Part shown: positions 25,655 through 34,662 of the stretch, piece by piece
How positions within the stretch are numbered: the first letter of the stretch is position 1
Layout: every line of letters begins with the position of its first letter
Program-made: the position numbers and the translations under genes
Assembly: GCF_016616235.1 (NCBI RefSeq)
Contig: NZ_CP067100.1
Location: 7,375,001 to 7,439,000, forward strand
Origin: Bradyrhizobium diazoefficiens
GTDB taxonomy: Bacteria; Pseudomonadota; Alphaproteobacteria; Rhizobiales; Xanthobacteraceae
Direction: 5' to 3'
DNA length: 64,000 nt
Notes under the pieces: generated by a model
What the model was told of the DNA's origin: nothing
The model's database searches: none
The model's input: only the letters and a program-made list of their open reading frames with translations

Positions 25655-26659
25655 TCAATCCGCCTTCACATAATCCTTGGCTATGATCGCGTCCGCATCG
25701 AAGCCCTTGTCGGCAAAACCCTGCTCCTGGAGCCATTTGATCTGGTTGTCGACGTTCTTGACGTCGAGCTTGCCGTCGGGATCGATATAGGCGCAGTTAC
25801 CGACCACCTGCTCGACCGGCAAATTGGTGTATTTCGCGATGATGTCCAGCAGCGGCTTGGTCTTGTCGTTGATCGGGGCGACGCCGTCCTTCATCGCGGC
25901 GAGGATGACGTCGTGATATTCGCGATCGGCTTTGGCGAGTACGCCGAGAAATTTTGTCACCAGCGCCTTGTTGGTCAGCGTCTTGGGCGCAGCGAACACG
26001 GCGCCGAGCTGCCATGGCGTCTCGTCGCCGACCCAGCCCAGAAACTTCGCGCCGCCCTCGTCCATCAGTTTTCGCGCGGTGGATATGGGGAGCAGTGCCG
26101 CATCGACGGTCTCGCCCTTGAGCGCGGCGGCCGCGTTCGACAACGATTGCAGCGGCACGATCTTCACGTCCGCGAGCTTGAAGCCATATTTGTCGGCGAG
26201 CAGGCCGAGTGAATAGTGAAAGCTGGAGCCGACTTGCGTCACCGCCACGCGCTTGCCGGCGAGATCCTTCGGCGTCTTCAGCCCGGCCGCATAGGCATTG
26301 TTGCTGGCGAAATAGCCGATCAGGGGATAGCCGGGCTTCTCGCGGCTCATGCCGCCGATCACCTTGAGCACGCCTTTGCCGGCGAGATTGTAGAGGCCGG
26401 CGGTGAAGGCGGTGACGCCGAAATCGACGTCGCCCGAGGTGGTCGCGACCGCGATCGGCTGCGCCGCATCGAAGAATTTCAGCTCGACCTCCAGGCCGGC
26501 CTCGCGAAAATAGCCCTTGTCCTGCGCGATGAAGACCGGCGCGGACGACGACAGGCGGAGCACGCCGATCCTGGCTTTGAGCGCATCCTCGGCCCGCGCC
26601 GTGCCCATCGTCATGATCGCCAAAAGGCCAGCTATCGCGAGCCGCGCAATTCCGATCAT
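25655..26659 (-). CDS. ABC transporter substrate-binding protein, NMT1/SsuA family
   Basis: This 334-residue exported protein has the signal peptide MIGIARLAIAGLLAIMTMGT/ARA. The mature start RIGVLRLSSSAPVFIAQDKG then YFREAGLEVELKFF is typical of the NMT1 periplasmic binding fold. GDVDFGVTAFTAGLYNLAGKG is the usual ligand-contact region. It is 32 bases downstream of the FAD oxidoreductase gene and ahead of the ATPase, all on one strand, so the oxidoreductase may act on the imported molecule. Confidence 0.83.
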   Translation of the reverse strand: MIGIARLAIAGLLAIMTMGTARAEDALKARIGVLRLSSSAPVFIAQDKGYFREAGLEVELKFFDAAQPIAVATTSGDVDFGVTAFTAGLYNLAGKGVLKVIGGMSREKPGYPLIGYFASNNAYAAGLKTPKDLAGKRVAVTQVGSSFHYSLGLLADKYGFKLADVKIVPLQSLSNAAAALKGETVDAALLPISTARKLMDEGGAKFLGWVGDETPWQLGAVFAAPKTLTNKALVTKFLGVLAKADREYHDVILAAMKDGVAPINDKTKPLLDIIAKYTNLPVEQVVGNCAYIDPDGKLDVKNVDNQIKWLQEQGFADKGFDADAIIAKDYVKAD

Positions 26660-26691
26660 CCCGTGTCCTCTCGTGGTTCTCTTGCAGCGCG

Positions 26692-28056
26692 CTACAGGCC
26701 CTGTGGGACGGGCTGGTCCCGCCCGATGAAGGCGCCCTGTTGTTTCAATGTTTCCTGCAATTTTTCAATGGGGATTTCGCGTGGAATCCGGTTTCCGGAC
26801 AGCGCCAGCGCAGCGGCGGAACCCGCCGCCTCGCCCATCACGAAACAGGCACCGGAGACCCGCGCCGCCGACTGGCCCTCATGGGTCATCGAGGCGCAGC
26901 GGCCGGCGACCAGGAGATTGTCGACGCCCTCGGGCACCAGCATCCGGTAGGGCAGCTCGTTATAGCCGCGCGATTGCGGGATCGGCGGAAAGGTGAAGAC
27001 GACATCGCCGGGAACATGGGCCTCGATCGGCCAGCCATTGACGCCGATGGAGTCCTCGAACGAGGCGCAAGTCAGCACGTCCTCGCCGCTGAGCTGGTAG
27101 CCGCCCTTGATGCGGCGGGTCTCGCGAATCCCGAGCTGCGGCGGCAAATCGACGATGTAGGACTTTTCAAAGCCCGGCACGGTGCGCAGGAATTCGAACG
27201 CGGCGAGCGCCTGCTTGCGGCCCTCGATCTCGCCGCGGGTGAGGTCGTCGGGCTCGACGCCGTTGATGGCGTGGCCATCCTCGCGCGCCACTTGCGTGAA
27301 ATTCACCCGCCATTCGATGCCGGATTTCTGTGGGCGCACGATCGCGCTCTTGCGCGGAAATGTGTGCGTGCCGGCGGCGGTGGCCTTTTCCATCAATTGC
27401 GGGATGGTGCGCCACGCATCGCCCGCCTTGACAGGGTCGATGCCGTTCAGACGCAGCATCATCGACGGATAAAGCGGATGGCCATCCGCGTCGCCAATCT
27501 CATAGGGCGCGCCGGCCCACACCGCGAGATCGCCGTCGCCAGAGCAGTCGATGAAGATCTCGGATCGCACCGCTTGCCGGCCCGCCTTGGTCTCGACCAT
27601 CAGCGCGTCGATACGGCGGTCGTCGCCCATCACCACGCCGGCGCCAAGCGCATGGAAGAGGATGTGCACCTTGTGACTGGCGAGCAATTGATCAGCTGCG
27701 ATCTTGTAGGCGGCGGTGTCATAGGCCTGCGCAAAAACTTTGCCAAGGATCAGATGCGGCGTGTTGAGCCCGTTCAGGCGGTCGATCCGCGCCAGCAAAT
27801 CGGACGCCATGCCCTGCACCAGCCGGTGGGCCTCGCCATAGACGTTGCCGTGCAGGCCGCAGAAATTGGTGACGCCGGCGGCCGTGCCCATGCCGCCGAG
27901 AAAACCGTAGCGCTCGATCAGCAGCGTCCTGCGGTCCGCGCGCGCCGCGGACGCCGCCGCGACAATGCCGGCCGGACCGCCGCCGAGGACGACGACTTCA
28001 TATTCGCCGTAGAGCGGCACGCGGCGCGCTGGTTCTTCGATCGTATTGGCCCGCAT
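26692..28056 (-). CDS. FAD-dependent oxidoreductase (FAD-oxidored family)
   Basis: This 454-residue flavoprotein begins with the Rossmann motif VVLGGGPAGIVAAASAARA and continues with LIERYGFLGGMGTAAGVTNF. IDCSGDGDLAVWAGAPYE marks the second part, and the C-terminal FAD contact is VAGRCASMTHEGQSAARVSG. This family (often annotated FAD-dependent oxidoreductase, succinate dehydrogenase/fumarate reductase-like) is poorly characterised. It is the first gene of a likely operon with an NMT1-type ABC importer (28056 down to 24009). That context suggests oxidation of an imported small organic compound, which is inference. Confidence 0.8.
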   Translation of the reverse strand: MRANTIEEPARRVPLYGEYEVVVLGGGPAGIVAAASAARADRRTLLIERYGFLGGMGTAAGVTNFCGLHGNVYGEAHRLVQGMASDLLARIDRLNGLNTPHLILGKVFAQAYDTAAYKIAADQLLASHKVHILFHALGAGVVMGDDRRIDALMVETKAGRQAVRSEIFIDCSGDGDLAVWAGAPYEIGDADGHPLYPSMMLRLNGIDPVKAGDAWRTIPQLMEKATAAGTHTFPRKSAIVRPQKSGIEWRVNFTQVAREDGHAINGVEPDDLTRGEIEGRKQALAAFEFLRTVPGFEKSYIVDLPPQLGIRETRRIKGGYQLSGEDVLTCASFEDSIGVNGWPIEAHVPGDVVFTFPPIPQSRGYNELPYRMLVPEGVDNLLVAGRCASMTHEGQSAARVSGACFVMGEAAGSAAALALSGNRIPREIPIEKLQETLKQQGAFIGRDQPVPQGL

Positions 28057-28165
28057 GGCGCGTCCTATCCCTGAAAATCCTCGCTGGGCCCGATTGAACT
28101 AGCACGTGCCGGGCCACCATGCAGGCGCTGCTCACCCCGCCCAAGACGTCGCTGTGAGTCCAACG

Positions 28166-28969
28166 CTAGCCTTTCGCGCCACCCCAGTTCGCCGCCCGCT
28201 TCTCCGTGAACGAGGCCAGCCCCTCCGCCGCTTCTGCGCTCTGGCGCTTGACAGAATGCAGCTGCACGAGGCGCCTATAAGCGGCATCGTCGGCCGCCAT
28301 GCCGCCGAACGAGCTCTCCAGCGCGAGCTTCTTGGTCTCGGCCATCGCCTCCGGTCCATTGGCGAGCAGCTGCTCGACGACCTTGGCCCCGGCAGCGTCG
28401 AGATCGGCGAGCGGCACCACCTCATGCACGAGGCCGATGCGGCGGGCGTCCTCGGCGCCGAAGCGCTCGCCGGTCAGCGCGTAGCGGCGGACCTGGCGCA
28501 CGCCGATGGCATCGCAGAGCTGCGGGATGATGATGGCGGCGGTCAGGCCCCAGCGCACCTCCGTGATCGAGAACAGGGCATTATCGGCGGCGATCACGAC
28601 GTCGCAGGCCGCGATCACGCCGGTGCCGCCGCCGAAGCAGCCGCCCTGCACCAGCGCAACGGTCGGAATCGGCAGGGTATTGAGGCGCTGCACGGCTTCG
28701 AAGGTCGCACGCGACGCTGCCTGGTTCGCCTCAGGCGATTGCGGCCGCACGGCGTTGATCCATTTGAGATCGGCGCCAGCCTGAAAGTGCCTGCCATTGC
28801 CTCGGAGCACGACGACGCGCAAATTCGGCTTCTTGCCGAGATCGTCCATCGCGGCGAGCACGCCGGCGATCAGCGCGGCGTCATAGGCGTTGTTGACCTC
28901 GGGCCGGTTCAGCGTGACGGTCGCAACCCCGCGCTCATCGAGGGTCCACAAGACGGGGCTGGCGGTCAT
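28166..28969 (-). CDS. Enoyl-CoA hydratase/isomerase family protein
   Basis: This 267-residue crotonase-fold protein shows the first oxyanion segment GNGRHFQAGADLKWIN and the second GGCFGGGTGVIAACDVVIA. An acidic residue sits in SITEVRWGL where hydratases carry a catalytic glutamate. It may be a methylglutaconyl-CoA or generic enoyl-CoA hydratase. The ATG at 28969 has GGAG eight bases upstream and is preferred to 28987 or the longer open frame. It is divergent from the 2-dehydropantoate reductase-like gene. Confidence 0.85.
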   Translation of the reverse strand: MTASPVLWTLDERGVATVTLNRPEVNNAYDAALIAGVLAAMDDLGKKPNLRVVVLRGNGRHFQAGADLKWINAVRPQSPEANQAASRATFEAVQRLNTLPIPTVALVQGGCFGGGTGVIAACDVVIAADNALFSITEVRWGLTAAIIIPQLCDAIGVRQVRRYALTGERFGAEDARRIGLVHEVVPLADLDAAGAKVVEQLLANGPEAMAETKKLALESSFGGMAADDAAYRRLVQLHSVKRQSAEAAEGLASFTEKRAANWGGAKG

Positions 28970-29135
28970 CGGCGATTCTCCGGTCATTTGTTTGCCGGGC
29001 ACTATGGCCGAAGCCGCTGGCCCTGATCCATATCTTTCCGCGTAGGGCGGTCGCGCCCATCGCATGGCGGCTTGTGTCATGCTGGCGACTGACGGCACCA
29101 AGAGATCAGGCAAGGCGATCAGGGACGGGACATCC

Positions 29136-30110
29136 ATGCGCATCTGCATTTTCGGCGCAGGCGCCGTCGGCAGCCACATTGCGGTCCGGCTGGCCCGCGC
29201 CGGTCATGAGGTCAGTTGCGTAATGCGGGGGGCGCATCTGGAGGCGGTCCGTGCCAATGGCCTCAAGCTGCGCGTCGGCGATTCCGAGGTCTCCGCCAAG
29301 GTGAACGCGTCGGGCGATCCGGCCCAGCTCGGCCCGCAGGACGTGGTGATCTCGACGCTGAAGGCGACCGCGCTGACCGGGCTGGTTTCCAGCCTCAAGC
29401 CGCTGCTGCAAGACGACACCGCCATCGTGTTCGCGCAGAACGGCATTCCCTGGTGGTACGGCATCGGCCTGCCGCCGCGGCACCCGACACCGCCCGACAT
29501 TTCCTTCCTCGATCCGGGCGGGCGCCTGCGCGCCTGCATCCCGAAGGAGCGAATCATCGGCGGGGTCGTCTTCTCCTCCAACGAGGTCACTGCGCCCGGT
29601 GTGGTGCACAACCTCACCCCGGACCGCAACCGCCTCCTGATCGGCGAATGCGACGACCGCAATTGCGAGCGCATCACGAAGCTCCGCGGTGTTCTCAACG
29701 AGGCGCGGCTGGAATCGCCGCCGGTCGCCGAGATCCGCGAGGCGATCTGGTCAAAGCTGCTGACCAACATGTCGCTGTCGGTGCTGTGCCTGCTCACCGG
29801 CCAGACCGCCCGCGGCGTGCGCGACGACCCCGCTTTTGCCGAGGTCATTCCGCGCATGCTGAACGAGGCCAACGACATCGCGCAGCACTACATCCCCGAG
29901 GTCAAGCGCGTGACCCGCAGCGGCCCCGCCCCCAACCACAAGCCGTCGCTGCTGCAGGATTACGAGCTGGGCCGCGCCATGGAGATCGACGTGCTGGTGA
30001 GGGCGCCCGCCGCCTTCGCCCGCACCGCCGGCCTGTCGACACCGACACTCGACCTGATCGCGGCGCTCGCGATCCAGAAAGCGCGCGACAAAGGGCTTTA
30101 TTCGGCGTGA
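29136..30110 (+). CDS. 2-dehydropantoate 2-reductase family protein
   Basis: This 324-residue NADPH-dependent reductase has the Rossmann loop ICIFGAGAVGSHIAVRLARA at the N-terminus. The ketopantoate reductase catalytic lysine region is EAIWSKLLTNMSLSVLC, and GRAMEIDVLVRAPAAFARTA is in the C-terminal ApbA domain. The classical role is reduction of ketopantoate in pantothenate synthesis. A second family member lies at 39436-40437, so one or both may act on other 2-keto acids. The ATG at 29136 starts directly at the Rossmann strand. Confidence 0.85.
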   Translation: MRICIFGAGAVGSHIAVRLARAGHEVSCVMRGAHLEAVRANGLKLRVGDSEVSAKVNASGDPAQLGPQDVVISTLKATALTGLVSSLKPLLQDDTAIVFAQNGIPWWYGIGLPPRHPTPPDISFLDPGGRLRACIPKERIIGGVVFSSNEVTAPGVVHNLTPDRNRLLIGECDDRNCERITKLRGVLNEARLESPPVAEIREAIWSKLLTNMSLSVLCLLTGQTARGVRDDPAFAEVIPRMLNEANDIAQHYIPEVKRVTRSGPAPNHKPSLLQDYELGRAMEIDVLVRAPAAFARTAGLSTPTLDLIAALAIQKARDKGLYSA

Positions 30111-30138
30111 AGCCCGATGCGCTTCACGTTATTTCGTT

Positions 30139-30186
30139 GAGCATGATCTTCTCGGAAAACCGCTGCCCACTTTTCCGGATCATGCT
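30139..30186. repeat. Short REP-like palindrome
   Basis: GAGCATGATC and GATCATGCTC close a 48-base element with an inner dyad around CGGAAAACC. This sequence type is familiar to me as a dispersed repeat of Bradyrhizobium genomes. It lies between the convergent reductase and hydrolase genes. Confidence 0.7.
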
Positions 30187-30190
30187 CGCC

Positions 30191-30937
30191 TCAGGCGAGT
30201 GCATCGATCCAGGCCGCGAGCGCGTCGAGCACCTCCGTCAGCGCCTCGTCGTTGCTGCGGCCGGACTTTTTCAGCACCGCGAAGGAGTGATCGCCGCCTT
30301 CGACCTCATGCAGCGTCGCCTTGGCCCCGAGCGTTGCGATGACAGGCTTGAAATGGCCGAGATCGGCAAGCCCGTCGCGCGTGCCTTGCAGGAACAGCAT
30401 GGGGATTGCGATGCCGGCGAGATGCTCGGCGCGTTCGACCGACGGCTTCTTGTCAGCATGCAGGGGAAAGCCGAGAAAGGCGAGCCCCCGTACGCCTGGC
30501 AGCGGAGTCTTTGACTGCGCCTGCGACGTCATGCGCCCGCCGAACGATTTTCCGCCGGCGACGAGCATCGCGCCGGGGCAGAGGCGCGCCGCCTCCTCCA
30601 CCGCCGCCCGGATGGCGGCGTGCGCAACCGCCGGTGGATCGGGGCGGCCCTGCTTCTTCTCCATGTAGGGGAAATTGAAGCGCAGCGTCGCGATGCCGCG
30701 GTTCGCAAGCCCTTCCGCGACTTTCGCCATGAACGCATGCCGCATATCGGCGCCGGCGCCATGCGCCAGCACGTAGCAGGCGCGCGCATTGGCCGGCTGC
30801 ATCAGAATTGCCGAGACTGGACCGATGCGCGCGATGTCGAGCTTAAGCTCTTGAGTTTTGACAGCCAAAATCGGACACCCTGACAGACGCGTTTCTGGCC
30901 GCCTTGGTAGCGTCACCGGCGCAGCCTGAAAACACAA
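30191..30937 (-). CDS. Alpha/beta hydrolase (KAT8 regulatory subunit/TEX30-like, dienelactone hydrolase superfamily)
   Basis: The protein of up to 248 residues has the pattern CYVLAHGAGADMRHAFM (oxyanion loop), the nucleophile elbow GGKSFGGRM with a serine, an acid region in FLQGTRDGLADLG, and the catalytic histidine in EVEGGDHSFAVLKKSG. This is the family of small alpha/beta hydrolases related to TEX30 whose substrate is not established. The start is doubtful. The first 23 residues look unconserved, and a TTG at 30868 (LAVKTQELKLD) would give a 226-residue protein. It is divergent from the acyl-CoA dehydrogenase gene by about 60 bases or more. Confidence 0.75.
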   Translation of the reverse strand: MCFQAAPVTLPRRPETRLSGCPILAVKTQELKLDIARIGPVSAILMQPANARACYVLAHGAGADMRHAFMAKVAEGLANRGIATLRFNFPYMEKKQGRPDPPAVAHAAIRAAVEEAARLCPGAMLVAGGKSFGGRMTSQAQSKTPLPGVRGLAFLGFPLHADKKPSVERAEHLAGIAIPMLFLQGTRDGLADLGHFKPVIATLGAKATLHEVEGGDHSFAVLKKSGRSNDEALTEVLDALAAWIDALA

Positions 30938-30994
30938 TAATTGCCGCGGCCGACTGGCCTACCAAGCCGGCAAGCCGCACCAACCGAGGTACCC

Positions 30995-32140
30995 ATGTCC
31001 TACCGCTCCTCCTGGATGACCGAAGAGCTCGATGTCTTCCGCGACCAGTTCCGCAAATATCTTGCCAAGGATCTGGCGCCGCATGCCGAGACATGGCGCG
31101 AGCAGAAGATGGTCGACCGCTTCGCCTGGCGCGGGCTCGGGGAGATGGGCGCGCTGCTGGCCAGCGTGCCGGAGGAATATGGCGGCCTGGGCGCGACCTT
31201 CGCCTATGAAGCGGCCGTGCTCGACGACCTCGAAAGCACCGTGCCGGAGCTGACCACCGGCGTCTCCGTGCACAGCGCCATCGTCGCCCATTACATCCTC
31301 AATTACGGCTCGGAGGAGCAGAAGAAGCGTTGGCTGCCGAAAATGGCCTCGGGCGAGATGGTCGGCGCCATTGCCATGACCGAGCCCGGCACCGGCTCGG
31401 ACCTGCAGGCCGTGAAGACCACGGCGAAGAAGCAGGGCAATTCCTACGTCATCAATGGCCAGAAGACGTTCATCACCAACGGCCAGGCCGCCGATCTCGT
31501 CATCGTGGTCGCGCGCACCGGCGAGGCCGGCGCCAAGGGCATTTCGCTGATCGTGGTCGAGACATCAGGCGCGGACGGCTACAAGCGCGGGCGCAACCTC
31601 GACAAGATCGGCCTGCACGCCTCCGACACGTCGGAGCTGTTCTTCGACAACGTCACCGTGCCGCCGGAGAATCTGCTCGGTAATGAAGAGGGCCAGGGCT
31701 TCGTGCAGTTGATGCAGCAATTGCCGCAGGAGCGCCTCGCGCTCGCGGTCGGCGCCGTCGCCTCGATGGAGCGCGCCGTCAAGCTCACCACCGAGTACAC
31801 CAAGGAGCGGAAGGCGTTCGGCAAGCCGCTGCTGGACTTTCAGAACACCGCCTTCACGCTCGCCGAGCGCAAGACCGAGGCGATGATCGCCCGCGTGTTC
31901 GTCGACTGGTGCATCGAGCGGCTGATCGCAAAAGATCTCGACACCGTCACGGCGTCGATGGCGAAATACTGGTGCTCGGACAAGCAGGTGCAGACCGCCG
32001 ACGAATGCCTCCAGCTGTTCGGCGGCTACGGCTACATGCAGGAATACCCGATCTCGCGCATCTTCATCGATTCCCGCATCCAGAAGATCTATGGCGGCAC
32101 CAACGAAATCATGAAGCTGCTGATCGCAAGATCCTTATAG
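30995..32140 (+). CDS. Acyl-CoA dehydrogenase
   Basis: This 381-residue flavoenzyme introduces a 2,3 double bond into an acyl-CoA and passes electrons to ETF. The family signatures are AIAMTEPGTGSDLQAVKTTA and, near the C-terminus, DECLQLFGGYGYMQEYPISR, followed by KIYGGTNEIMKLLIARSL. A catalytic glutamate is expected in QKIYGGTNE. The ATG at 30995 begins MSYRSSWMTEELDVF, a normal N-terminus. It looks like a long- or medium-chain type enzyme. It is transcribed alone, convergent with a DUF2252 gene. Confidence 0.88.
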   Translation: MSYRSSWMTEELDVFRDQFRKYLAKDLAPHAETWREQKMVDRFAWRGLGEMGALLASVPEEYGGLGATFAYEAAVLDDLESTVPELTTGVSVHSAIVAHYILNYGSEEQKKRWLPKMASGEMVGAIAMTEPGTGSDLQAVKTTAKKQGNSYVINGQKTFITNGQAADLVIVVARTGEAGAKGISLIVVETSGADGYKRGRNLDKIGLHASDTSELFFDNVTVPPENLLGNEEGQGFVQLMQQLPQERLALAVGAVASMERAVKLTTEYTKERKAFGKPLLDFQNTAFTLAERKTEAMIARVFVDWCIERLIAKDLDTVTASMAKYWCSDKQVQTADECLQLFGGYGYMQEYPISRIFIDSRIQKIYGGTNEIMKLLIARSL

Positions 32141-32174
32141 ATCAGGTCGCTGTCGCGCGGCACGTCTCGTCCGC

Positions 32175-32762
32175 TCATCTCGCGGCGCGCCACTCCGCAA
32201 AATCCTGCTCGACCGCGTCGGCCGCGGCCTTTGCCGCGCCGCGGAGCCAATCCGCCTTGCGCGGCCGGAGGTCGGCAAGGATTTTTTCGGAGCAGCCGAC
32301 ACAGCTCCGCATCCAGGTCTGGTGCTCGTCCAGGAGCGCAGGACGCGGCTCCTTCAGGCCCAGCCTGTAGCCCTCGAGAATGACGGCCGCAGCCTCACGG
32401 CTGTCGATCGCCATGTCCTGCGCAAGCCGGCCGCTCGTTGCGAGGCGCACCAGATCGAACGGATAGGGCATCACGGCGGCTTCGTCGAAATCGTTGATGC
32501 CCCAGACGAGGCGCCCTTCGAGATCGCGCCAGGTCCCGTAATTTTCAGTGTGGGTGTCGCCGACGGAGAGAACGCGCGGCGCGGACCTCAACGCGGGGCA
32601 GATTGTCTCGATGCGCCGCGCCCAGCGAAAATAGGTTGCGCGCAGGAAGATGAACGCGTTCTTCCTCATGCGCTTGTGCTTGTGGGCGAGATCACTCTCG
32701 ACGACGCGGCATTGCATGCGCAGCCACGCTTCGAATTCGGCGTTGTCGTCGAGGAAGCCCAT
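32175..32762 (-). CDS. Short DUF2252 family protein
   Basis: This 195-residue protein matches the N-terminal half of DUF2252: KHKRMRKNAFIFLRATYFRW, then LSVGDTHTENYGTWRDLEGR and VWGINDFDEAAVMPYPFDLV with RLATS. The GDxHxxN and DFDE patterns resemble the kinase-like fold of aminoglycoside phosphotransferases. Typical DUF2252 proteins are about twice as long, so this is either a short subfamily or a C-terminally truncated gene. The frame ends cleanly. Its function is unknown. The next gene upstream on the same strand is the amidohydrolase (stop 32793), 30 bases away. Confidence 0.7.
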   Translation of the reverse strand: MGFLDDNAEFEAWLRMQCRVVESDLAHKHKRMRKNAFIFLRATYFRWARRIETICPALRSAPRVLSVGDTHTENYGTWRDLEGRLVWGINDFDEAAVMPYPFDLVRLATSGRLAQDMAIDSREAAAVILEGYRLGLKEPRPALLDEHQTWMRSCVGCSEKILADLRPRKADWLRGAAKAAADAVEQDFAEWRAAR

Positions 32763-32792
32763 GTCGAGGCACCGAACAGAGCTAGCGCCGCT

Positions 32793-33935
32793 TCAATTCG
32801 GATGCCACCAGCGGCCGCCGATGACGACGCCTTCGGACACGATCTTGCGGTCGCCGATCAGGTGCTCGCCGACGACGTCCTCATAGTCGAACTGGCCTTG
32901 CCTGATCGAGATCAGCGTGGCGTCGCCGACGCTGCCGGGCTTGAGGCTGCCGAGCTCGGGGCGCCGCAGCGCCATCGCCGCGTTCACCGTCGAGGCTGCG
33001 ATCACGTCCGACAGCTCCATGCCCATGCACAGGAATTTTGACAGGGTCGTGACCTGGTCGAAAGCCGGACCGTCGATGCAGAGCTGGTGAATGTCGGAGG
33101 AGATCGTGTCCGGATAGAAGCCGTTGGCGAGCATGGCGCGCGCGGTCTTGAACGCGAACGAGCCCTTGCCATGGCCGATGTCGAACAGCACGCCGCGCTC
33201 GCGCGCGTCCAGCACTGCCTTCTTCACCGTGCCCTGCGCGGTCGCGGGCGTGTTGGGGAAGGGACGGAATGCATGGGTGAGCACGTCGCCCGGGCGCAGA
33301 CGTGCCAGTACGTCTTCATAGCTCGGCGGCGGATGGTCGATATGCGCCATCAGGGGCATGCCGACCTCGCTCGCGACTTCGAGCGCGATATCGAGCGGCA
33401 CTGCCCCCGACGTGCCCGAGGAGTGCAAGCCCACCCGCACCTTGATGCCGACGATGAGGTCGCGATTGGCATCGGCCACCTTGGCCGCTTCGATCGGGTT
33501 CATCAGCCGCAGCTCCTCGCTCTCGCCGACCATGATCCGGTGCGAGAAGCCGAAGATGCCGGCATGCGAGACATGCAGATAGGCGAGAATGCGGACCTGG
33601 CTCGGCTCGATCACATGCTTGCGGAATCCGGCGAAATTGCCGGGTCCGGCGCTGCCGGTGTCGACCGCGGTGGTGACGCCGGAGAGGCGGCAGAACTCCT
33701 CGGCGTCGATGCCGAGCGAGGTGCCGCCCCAATAGACATGGGTGTGCAGATCGATCAGCCCCGGCGTCACGATGAACTGCGAGACGTCGCGCACTGCTGT
33801 ACCCGGATCGGCCTTGAGCCCGCTGCCCACCGCGGCGACCTTGCCGCCGGAGAAAGCGACGTCGGTCACGGCATCGAGCTTCTGGGAGGGGTCAACCACC
33901 CGCCCGCCGCGCAGGATCAAATCGAAAGGCATCAT
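32793..33935 (-). CDS. Amidohydrolase/deacetylase family metallohydrolase
   Basis: This 380-residue enzyme belongs to the dihydroorotase-like amidohydrolases. Metal ligands are visible as HTH in PGLIDLHTHVYWGG, a lysine candidate for carbamylation in GIKVRVGLHSSG, histidines in LMAHIDHPPP and LTHAFRPFPN, and an aspartate in DTISSDIHQLC. The family includes D-aminoacylase-like and N-acetyl-hexosamine-type enzymes and proteins annotated only as EF_0837/AHA_3915-like. An ATG two codons downstream (MPFDL) is an alternative start. It may be co-transcribed with the DUF2252 gene that follows. Confidence 0.82.
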   Translation of the reverse strand: MMPFDLILRGGRVVDPSQKLDAVTDVAFSGGKVAAVGSGLKADPGTAVRDVSQFIVTPGLIDLHTHVYWGGTSLGIDAEEFCRLSGVTTAVDTGSAGPGNFAGFRKHVIEPSQVRILAYLHVSHAGIFGFSHRIMVGESEELRLMNPIEAAKVADANRDLIVGIKVRVGLHSSGTSGAVPLDIALEVASEVGMPLMAHIDHPPPSYEDVLARLRPGDVLTHAFRPFPNTPATAQGTVKKAVLDARERGVLFDIGHGKGSFAFKTARAMLANGFYPDTISSDIHQLCIDGPAFDQVTTLSKFLCMGMELSDVIAASTVNAAMALRRPELGSLKPGSVGDATLISIRQGQFDYEDVVGEHLIGDRKIVSEGVVIGGRWWHPN

Positions 33936-33983
33936 GGTCTCCGGATCGGGTATCAGGCGTAGCGGGCACGCCAGCCGGCCAGC

Positions 33984-34006
33984 AAGGAAGGAAGGAAGGA
34001 AGGAAG
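33984..34006. repeat. AAGG tetranucleotide microsatellite
   Basis: Five consecutive AAGG units and part of a sixth lie between the amidohydrolase promoter and the tRNA-Arg gene. Such tandem units can change in number by slippage. No reading frame crosses it. Confidence 0.85.
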
Positions 34007-34070
34007 TCGTTCGCTTCTAGCAATTCTTGCGCCGCCCGGCGTGGCAAACCGTAACCGCGGTCCTGAAAAA

Positions 34071-34147
<77 letters not shown>

Positions 34148-34290
34148 GCGGAACCCGGAGCTGCGGGTTCGGCTCCCTCATAGCAGAGCAGGATGCCATT
34201 CGCCAGCCGCATCGCGAGCGAAGTCGTCGTCAAGCGGAACGAAGCGGCTGTACAATCTCTTCCCAGATCCCTCTCTGCGGAGCAGCCCAC

Positions 34291-34650
34291 ATGATCGAAA
34301 GCATCAGCGCCATCACGCTCGGCACGCATGACATGGGGCGCGCCGTGCACTTCTACCGGTCGGTGGGATTCGAGCTCCTGTATGGCGGCGAAGCCGCCGC
34401 CTTCACGAGCTTTCGCGCCGGCACCGGCTATCTCAACCTGACTGCGCAGGCGGAAGACAAGCGCTGGTCCTGGTGGGGCCGCGTCATCTTTTACGTGGCC
34501 GATGTCGACGGGACTTACGCGCAGGCCCGCGCTGCCGGGTGGCAACCGTCGACCGCGCCGCGTGATGCGGAATGGGGCGAACGCTATTTCCATCTCACCG
34601 ATCCCGACGGCCATGAGCTCAGTTTCGCACGGCCGTTGCGCGGACCATGA
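34291..34650 (+). CDS. VOC family protein (glyoxalase/bleomycin resistance fold)
   Basis: This 119-residue single-domain protein has paired beta-alpha-beta-beta-beta modules: SAITLGTHDMGRAVHFYRSV at the start, and IFYVADVDGTYAQARAAGW with ERYFHLTDPDGHELSFARPL at the end. The histidine and glutamate at the usual metal positions (H in ITLGTH, E in DGHELSF) are present. The family includes lyases, dioxygenases and antibiotic-binding proteins; the role here is not evident. It starts 143 bases after the tRNA gene on the other strand. Confidence 0.82.
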   Translation: MIESISAITLGTHDMGRAVHFYRSVGFELLYGGEAAAFTSFRAGTGYLNLTAQAEDKRWSWWGRVIFYVADVDGTYAQARAAGWQPSTAPRDAEWGERYFHLTDPDGHELSFARPLRGP

Positions 34651-34662
34651 ATCGGCGGTCGG

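Noticed and set aside
26740..28074. 444-residue plus-strand open frame opposite the FAD oxidoreductase
   Set aside because: The minus strand shows intact FAD-binding motifs; the opposite translation shows none.
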